A stretch of 64,000 nucleotides of DNA from the NCBI GenBank assembly GCA_021234155.1, contig JAJEKV010000924.1, forward strand, positions 1 through 64,000, written 5' to 3'. The notes beneath the pieces were generated by a model, which was not told the DNA's origin, made no database searches, and was given only the letters and a program-made list of their open reading frames with translations. This document shows positions 57,066-64,000 of the stretch, piece by piece. The position numbers and the translations under genes were made by a program. Positions within the stretch are counted from its first letter, which is position 1. Each line of letters begins with the position of its first letter. Source of the DNA: Isoetes taiwanensis (Eukaryota; Streptophyta; Lycopodiopsida; Isoetales; Isoetaceae).

Positions 57066-59965
57066 ATATTATTTTGCCTAAATCGAACGGATGGGTATTT
57101 TCACCTTTCTTTAGGGTTTCTTTGGTTTCCATTTCGCGGGTTATTCTGCCTTTGGGCTTCCTTCAGTTCGAGGCTATGGTTCGCATGTGTTCCGTCGCAT
57201 TTTGTGCAAGAGGGTGGTTGTGCAATTTAGTCTGCATTGGTTGTAGCCCGGCTATGGTTAGAAGAGCTTTGCCTCCCAACATGGCCCTTTTGGAAGAAAC
57301 GATGGTGGCAACATAGCATCAATCGTGACAAAACCCTATTTTTCTAAACCCTCCCTTCGCTTTTCCTCGGTGAGGGTAGGGCTCCATTGAATTGTTTGCA
57401 TATCGGAGGAGAAGTCAGGTGATGCATCCTGGAGCTCCTAAAAAAACACGTTAGAAGGCTCGGAAGAGGCCTAATCTCCGGCAAGATATTCTAGAGGTCT
57501 CATGGATATCTTCCACGAATATTTTTTTACCAAAAATAGACACGGCAAGAATGCAAGTGTGCACATATCTCAAAGTTTAACAGGTTTGGTTAGCTTTGCT
57601 CTAGCATTAGTTCTGACCTATGCCTATGCCTAATTGCCTAAAACTTATTTATTCATTTGTTGTTCAACAAGAGTTATACATTTGAGTTTGCCATTTGCAA
57701 AGCTTGTGGAGCTTTGGAAGGAGAAGATATAAAGCGTGACTCGGTCATATTACTACTATGCGAATGATGCAGAGAAGGACTTTTGGATAAAGGACGACAA
57801 CTAACTCTAGCATTAAGAGGTATAATTGGAAGCCTCACCATTTCGCTACATGTATTCATTTACGCACCACAAATAGGTAAGGTTTTGTATCCAACTTATT
57901 GGACGGGTGGTTTTTCTTTTTATAGAAGGTAGTTTTTATTTTTGTTCTACATGTTGGGATAAGGATGAAGGCCCGTAAATGCATGAAGGATTACGGTTAA
58001 GTCACTAATCGCCCATACACTTGGTAAATCACAATTCTAAAGGCAATTTGCTTGATTGTAACATTACTCTCTAAAGGCAACTTGTTTGATTGTGCCTTTA
58101 CTTGATTGTAACATTAATTTGGACTTCCATCTAGATAAAATTGTTTATCTTTGCCAGAAAGTTGGAGCCCAACTTTGCAGCTTCATTCTTGTGCTTTTTC
58201 ATGTTCTACTTTTCCAAGCTTGATACATTGCTTTCACGCATGTTATGATTTCCCCAAGCTCGACATGGCCGCCAAATTTCTTTGGGAAACTAAGTGCAAA
58301 TTAGGCTGGACAAAATACATGTGGCAAAATTTGATGGATTGTACAATTGAAGTTTAGTTTCTTGGGTGGATGCCCATCATACAAACAATTTTTTGGCTGT
58401 GCAACTCATTCAAGGTGTCAAGTCAAGCAATCGCAAGAGAAAGACAGCAAGTTAGACCACTGCTCTTCGCTTCCCCTGGAATTTTTGTGTCTCTGTAAAG
58501 TGATATTAGCTTAAAACGATTGCTCTGCAGCGAGCGAAAGCGGTAAACTGCGAATTTGAAAAATGATGACATAAAGATAAAGTTTCGATGAAGAAATGCC
58601 TTGCTTAACGATAAACTGCAGAGAAATCATGTTGCATTGGGGCAGCAAAGTCGAGCATGAGCTTGATGCGGCGACGTTTGAAAGGGAAATGAGCAGGGAA
58701 TACCATCTCAACTACTTTTACACCTGATGGCCTATATTGAAAGTTGTGAAACAAAATAAATCGACGCTCAAGATGCCTAATAATAGCTGTTTTTTTTTCT
58801 TTCAAACACACCTCAAAAAATAAATCTATATCTTCATCTTTCATATGCATCAACGGTCTGTAATGACTTTGCCATTTTATTGATGGTTTCAGTTTTATGA
58901 TAGATGCTTCCTGAGCAGCCATCTACACGTAAATTCGACACTGAACATCTATGTCAGATTAAATGGGGTATGGCTAGATTGAAGCATCCAAACTGCCTCG
59001 CATCTTTGATTCGTTCTTGCACATAAGCTTTTGCAATATAGGATTCAGTCACTTCTTGCGCATCTTTGCTCATTGTTTTCAGGGGCATGCACTTCATTGG
59101 TTACAGAATTGTAGCTTTAAATTTAACTTCGTTTCTACATTTGTTTTCATCATCTTATCTTTATTAGAAGCATTGTTGATATTGCAAATGGAAAGATATG
59201 TTGTTCGGGATTTGCAAAGAAGGAATTTTTAAGTGTGCATGGATAAGATCTTATTGTGAAAGGTGTCAACAACATGCAAATTTATGCAACATTGTTTTTG
59301 GCCCACACCGAAGGTATTTATGCAAGAGTTTTGGTTATTTTCTAAAAATTTTCTGCTTTAGGGTTGAATGGGCAAGAACGCTTGTTTTTGTGCCGCCATT
59401 TGGTAGTTATATCTATTTGATTTAACATCAGCCTTATGTTTGTGTTCAGAGGACCCCATTACATGTCCTATGCCCTTCTTGGTTGTTGTAAGCTCTCATT
59501 ACATATCCTTTTTTTCTTCTTGATGGTTTTGATTTGACAGTTGATGCATTGGGTCCAAGATGTGAGATAACTATCATAGAATAAATTACGCTTTAGGCAA
59601 TTCAATGGCAAATAAATGTAATGCAAAACATATTTAGACCCAATCTATAAGGGTTTTATGTGTTGGTCTTAGTGAATGATAGTTAAAGTAGTAACACAGC
59701 TTCGACATATCTTCTTTATAACTTATTTTTGCAACCCTTTGGAGCACAATTTTCTTATCCTTGGAGTTGCTCCACTTTTAACACCTTTACTTGAATTTCC
59801 AAGTGCTCCCTTTTTAACAAACAAATGGATTATTTTTAGCCCATCAACATCAATGTGCAGCTTATGGAATTTCTTTCAAAAACATCCACTAACACTCAAC
59901 ACAAAGGGCGCAAGAGGGAGGGAGTTGCAATATCAACTTCATCCTTCATGCCTTACCTTTACAAG
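57066..59965. other. Unassigned part of unit, copy 2
   Basis: Counterpart of 48816-51725, same content. The minus-strand frame at 58922-58605 (105 codons) is longer here than in copy 1 and includes SIIKLKPSIKWQSHYRPLMH; family unknown. Confidence 0.35.
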
Positions 59966-59969
59966 TTTA

Positions 59970-60003
59970 ACTTATGCTCAAAGAACGCTGGCACCATTAC
60001 TAG
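59970..60003 (+). mobile_element. Helitron 3' terminus, copy 2 (hairpin damaged)
   Basis: Counterpart of 51731-51760. The hairpin here reads 'gctcaaagaacgctggc', losing its pairing exactly at the CAG/CTG words, while the flanking 'accattactagt' is identical. Confidence 0.65.
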
Positions 60004-60249
60004 TAAGTATAAAATACATACAACCTTCTCGCATGGACTCACGAATGACAAAAACATATTTAAAAAAAAAAATGCTCTTTATTCCCCTTTTTTTTTTAGT
60101 ACAACAATACTATTGTTCCATCTCAAATGGGAGAGGTTCATCATAGCTTATAGTTGATGAATAACTATCTCCAATGTTTATGCTTTCACCATGATAAACC
60201 ATTTCTTTATATATCTTGTAAAAAAATCTTCCTCCCTCCTTGACACTCT

Positions 60250-60910
60250 AAAAATTCACAATTGCATCACTCACTTGGCCGCCAATAGAACCGTTGATGA
60301 ACCCCGCAATATTGCCATGAACCGGGCCACCATCAATAAACTTCAACTCCTCATCACATGCCCCCACAGCCTATCGACACAAAGATTGGAATTCATTCCA
60401 TAAATCCTCATACGCCAAGCATATTTAGTCAAAGTTTGCCAAGTTTTCCAATCATTCTCGTGACCTCGAGATATGGCATTAATGGAATGTTGGTTCTTCG
60501 CCCACTTCTATACCGCTAAGCCGTAGATAAGGCCGAACTCGACAAATGCGGCTCCACATAATGATGTATCTTCTTCCCCAATAAGCAATTTCTTGATCCA
60601 TAGGGATAGATAGTGCCCACCGCCACAAGCCAAATGTCTTTACGTCCCTAACAAAGGGTCGGACTAATCTTTGCAATTTTTCAGAATTTCACGCGCTGAG
60701 GCCAAGCATTCTTGGAAAATGTATGACACATGTAATGTTCTCATGATTGTAGCCTTCGTGTTCTTCACGCAGGGAACACTCAACGTTGAGCGGCACCCAT
60801 CCACATTATTGATGAATCGGTTACCGTTTTCGCTTCATATGCCTCTATGGACAACATTAAATCAAAATCCACGCCTAGTTTGGAGGAGACATCAGCATCA
60901 TCTACCTACA
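60250..60910 (-). pseudogene. SET-like ORF, copy 2, frame-shifted
   Basis: Counterpart of the open frame at 52025-52645, broken into pieces (for example LSIPMDQEIAYWGRRYIIMW at about 60620-60560) by small indels. Since copy 1 is fully open, these breaks are either very recent or sequence errors. Confidence 0.6.
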
Positions 60911-62034
60911 TATTTAGATATCATAAACATCTTGAATATATACTTGAACTGAGAGATACTTTGAAAAAAAAAAAACCCTTTACAATCTACCTTGGACCTT
61001 TTATGGGACCATCATAGACTACTAACATTTAAGATCAAAGATCTAAAATATTACAATTTGCAACCCCATAAATAAACAGTGAAATTCTATCCATGGGCAT
61101 AGATCCGTCAATCAAAAATCTTTTACCAAATGATTTTTCCAACATATAATCAAAGGATATTTAACCTCTAAATATGGATTGCCCATACTTGGATATTCCA
61201 TATCCTATAATTTGTCATTTATATAAACATGTTACATCATACTATCATAAACATTGGAGAGAAAAATTGCATCAAACCAAGAAATATGTAGAATACAAAG
61301 ATATCCTTTCATTGCATGAATAAAGGCCCATGAACTTGTATCCATAGATATTTTATAAAACTACACCAAAGTAAGGAAACATTTGGAGCAGAATTTCCCA
61401 CTACCCGCACTACAAAGAACAAAACAAAAAATCCGCTGTTTATGAACATGGTAGTGTGTCATAAGAATTTCGGTTTATAGCCCTTCACCGCTTTGTAAAC
61501 CACAAACAGTTAAAGAGGCATGCATACTGTAATAAATCATCCCAGCCCATGCTCATAAGGTCTAGAATGCTAAAAGAATTCTTTTGTCGCTCCATTGTTT
61601 GGCTCCTTGATCCAAGAAGCATAAGTAATCTACTTATCATAACTATACTACTTATCCTTAGATATCAGCAAGTAAATCTGCAGTAATAGTATAATTATGG
61701 CAGCAATGGCAATACAATTATGGCAGATATGACAATAAAATTTATCATGCTAGATCTACTATATGCCTAGGGCCAAAGACAGCCCATCATCATTAGATCT
61801 TCAAACCCTAAGACAATGACTAAAGCTAGTAATCCTTGTAAGCTTGATTATTCACTGAGCATGGTCTGAACATCTACAATAAACCATGATTACATATGGA
61901 TAACCATAGATGAGACTGTATATGAGCTGTATCATAAGCTTATTGAATCCTCCTATTTATTTAGTAGATCTCTAGCTACTGCCATTACTAATTACAATGC
62001 AAATGCGCCCTTAAAATCACAAGGTCTATCGATC

Positions 62035-64000
62035 CTTTGCAAATAAATCAATACTCTATAACAATCTAAAGACTTGTTTAGAAGACATAAGATCCATAAT
62101 TAATTTCACAGATTTGTTTATAATGTATATAAACCCTGTGATCTGGCAAGAATTACATTACCATGTTTAGAAGAGATAACATCGTGATCTACATTGCTTA
62201 AGTATTTCCTGCTATGAATTTGTAAAACCTATGATCTTATCAATATTTAAAATATTAATTGCCCCAAACCCGAAAGAAGTTGAGCCGGATTCATAGAATC
62301 TTGATCTGCATCCATAGTGGCTTTCCTTTGTCAGAAATATGCTTTGTCGCTTCCATTCCAAAGGGTATCCATGGAGTTTGCAGCTTCCATTCCATTTCCA
62401 TGAGTTGGCACTTGATCAGGTTGCAGCCCTCCAATTTGCTTATTGCACTGCTGGATCTCCCTTTATCCCCGACATCCATATTGCGCAGCCCTTAACTCCA
62501 CTTTCGAATTACGTACAGTGGGAATTGAAAGATTTTCAACCTTTTTATTCATGCCTTTCTTTTCCTCCTCCGCCTTTTTCTCGTGCTCTTCATATTCGAC
62601 ACCTTTCTTCCCGGCATTTCTAACACTGTATGGAATTCTAATAATTCTATGAGGCCATAGCCAATGATGAACCATAATATCTCTATTCTGCCATAGCCGC
62701 CAGATATATCCAAGTAAAGATTCTCATTCTTTATACATGCTATCATTTTAGGGTATGAGAGCTTAAGATCGCTCTTACCTAGCTGCATTTCCACATAGTA
62801 GTGCTCTGGCTGGTCCAAATTTACTTTTGTCCAAAGAAGGCCACGATTCTTGTTCTTCCTTTTCAATTCCATAATCCTTTTGCTTTTCGATTTTTCTCTT
62901 CCGGTTTCAAGCATCACCCCTTGTTTATTTTCGACCATCGTCATTATATCAAGTAAAAGACATGGTCGATATGCCATAAAAATTCCAAATGTCTCTTTAG
63001 TTTATTTTCATATCCCATCTTATTCTAATATTGTAACAAGCAATGTTAGCTAATAAAACTTCACTCACCGAGTCCAGTGGGCCTGGAAGCGTGAATGAAG
63101 ATGGCGGGACAAAGAAGGGAGTAGGGACTCACGGCCAACCAAGGCCCTACCCTCTTCCTATGCTATCTACTCAATTTTGCATGCCGTGACTAAACCAAAG
63201 TTTTTCAAGACCCTTACCATATTCCAAAGTTGTATATCATGCCGTGATAACTCTCCTTTTGTAATGTCCAAACACGCTTACAAATATCCTTTTGCAAATC
63301 CATTTGTGCGTATCGCCTCAATCAAGGTATTTATATCCACGCCGTGATTATGAGTCGAAGAATGAGCATATATATAAGGCATAATTTGGGATATCACCTT
63401 CGATGCTTTGGATATATGGCCTCATAAAATTTCATTCCGCTCTATGAACTGTTAACTTTGAAAGGAGTTTCCTTTGTCATATCTTGTAATTTCAAATAAA
63501 CCTCTATTATGGTCATTCACTTTGAATAGTAATGTTCAGGAAGTTGCATTTGTATCCAACTTTATCACCATTGATCTGTATCCTTGTACTGGCTCATCCT
63601 TGATCCCAAGGTATTCCATATTATAAACAAGTATCTTAATCTTTTTGAGAAATCCCACTAAGATTTCCACCATTCAATACATTATGTCAACAATGTACCT
63701 TATGCCGGGTTCCCGATGCCTTTAAAGTTTTTCTACCTTTGTGTGCGCCAATTTGGAGAATAAACCGCACTGCGGCCAAGCTAGGTATAGGTTACACCAT
63801 GCGTGGCTGCATGCAAAGCCCATGGAATGCCCTTCTTTTGCCTCCATGGGTATTCTTACCCATCCAGAAAACAATTAAGCTTAAGAGCCACTTATTCATA
63901 TCTTTGAGTTTTTCCTAGTGGGATAATATTCCACCACATTCTTTTGTCACTGTGATGATCTACCCATTTGACAATGAAAGTCCCATTCTTTTCCTTGGAT
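62035..64000. other. Unassigned interval at right edge
   Basis: A 142-codon minus-strand frame at 62977-62549 contains LLWTKVNLDQPEHYYVEMQ, LSYPKMIACIKNENLYLD and a highly basic end (KRRRRKRK). It may be a real exon or transposon gene; I do not recognise it. The rest is AT-rich without assignable features. Confidence 0.3.

Larger units (their letters stand above)
53822..62034. repeat. 8.25-kb tandem duplication, copy 2 (8213 bp)
   Basis: Collinear with copy 1 over its whole length, net 39 bases shorter. Most differences are small indels or garbled words at CTG, CAG, CCG/CGG sites and homopolymers, for example 'caacacctcggtatcc' (copy 1) against 'caacttcatcc' (copy 2). Ordinary scattered substitutions are rare. 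This is unlike normal divergence between old duplicates. Confidence 0.92.

Noticed and set aside
62549-62977. 142-codon frame as a confident gene
   Set aside because: It reads like protein in part, but no family was recognised, and the basic tail comes from a CT-rich simple stretch. It is left as an unassigned frame only.

Overview
This is a gene-poor window of a flowering-plant nuclear genome. The plant assignment rests on captured or decayed pieces of plant genes (an SnRK2 kinase, a plastid fibrillin, plastid EF-G, a plasma-membrane H+-ATPase, PPR proteins, a PB1-domain protein) in AT-rich, intron-bearing, transposon-filled DNA. There is no sign of a bacterial or organellar gene layout, and I found no tRNA, rRNA or CRISPR array. 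No open reading frame looks like a complete intact gene, so almost every coding call is a fragment or a broken gene.

Layout. 0-3.9 kb: mostly unassigned. 3.9-5.8 kb: Helitron 3' ends, a poly-A retroposon with a 17-bp target duplication, and a fold-back MITE. 6.0-7.9 kb, minus strand: a broken gene with features of an HUH rolling-circle replication initiator (Rep-like, possibly Replitron-related). 8.9-10.5 kb: a 1.6-kb LTR with matched TGTGACGT/ACGTCACA ends. 11.0-14.9 kb: Helitron helicase pieces on both strands, one split by a nested insertion. 15.5-18.5 kb, plus strand: two SnRK2 exons joined to a decayed paladin-type phosphatase gene. 23.5-25.4 kb and 28.35-32.27 kb: two minus-strand Helitrons. 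The first carries a PPR piece and an exon that fuses EF-G to H+-ATPase in one frame. The second carries a fibrillin and a TH1-like exon. 32.3-36.1 kb: a 730-bp tandem duplication running into about 2.4 kb of degenerate GAATCT-type satellite, interrupted by a 550-bp inverted-repeat element. 36.2-37.05 kb: a second retroposon copy ending in a GATA microsatellite. 38.3-41.1 kb: a PB1-domain gene with a tandem 60-bp coding repeat and many frame breaks. 45.57-62.03 kb: an 8.25-kb segment present twice in direct tandem, each copy holding a CACTA (En/Spm, TNP2) transposase on the minus strand, a plus-strand Helitron 3' end and a SET-like gene fragment.

Two themes run through the window. One is exon capture and shuffling by Helitrons. 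The other is a recurring error-like signature: small differences at CNG contexts and homopolymers between the two 8.25-kb copies, between the two 730-bp copies, and apparently within the PB1 repeat. This suggests that some broken frames may be sequencing or assembly errors rather than true decay. The gene identities below come from recognising family sequence by eye; no database search was run.
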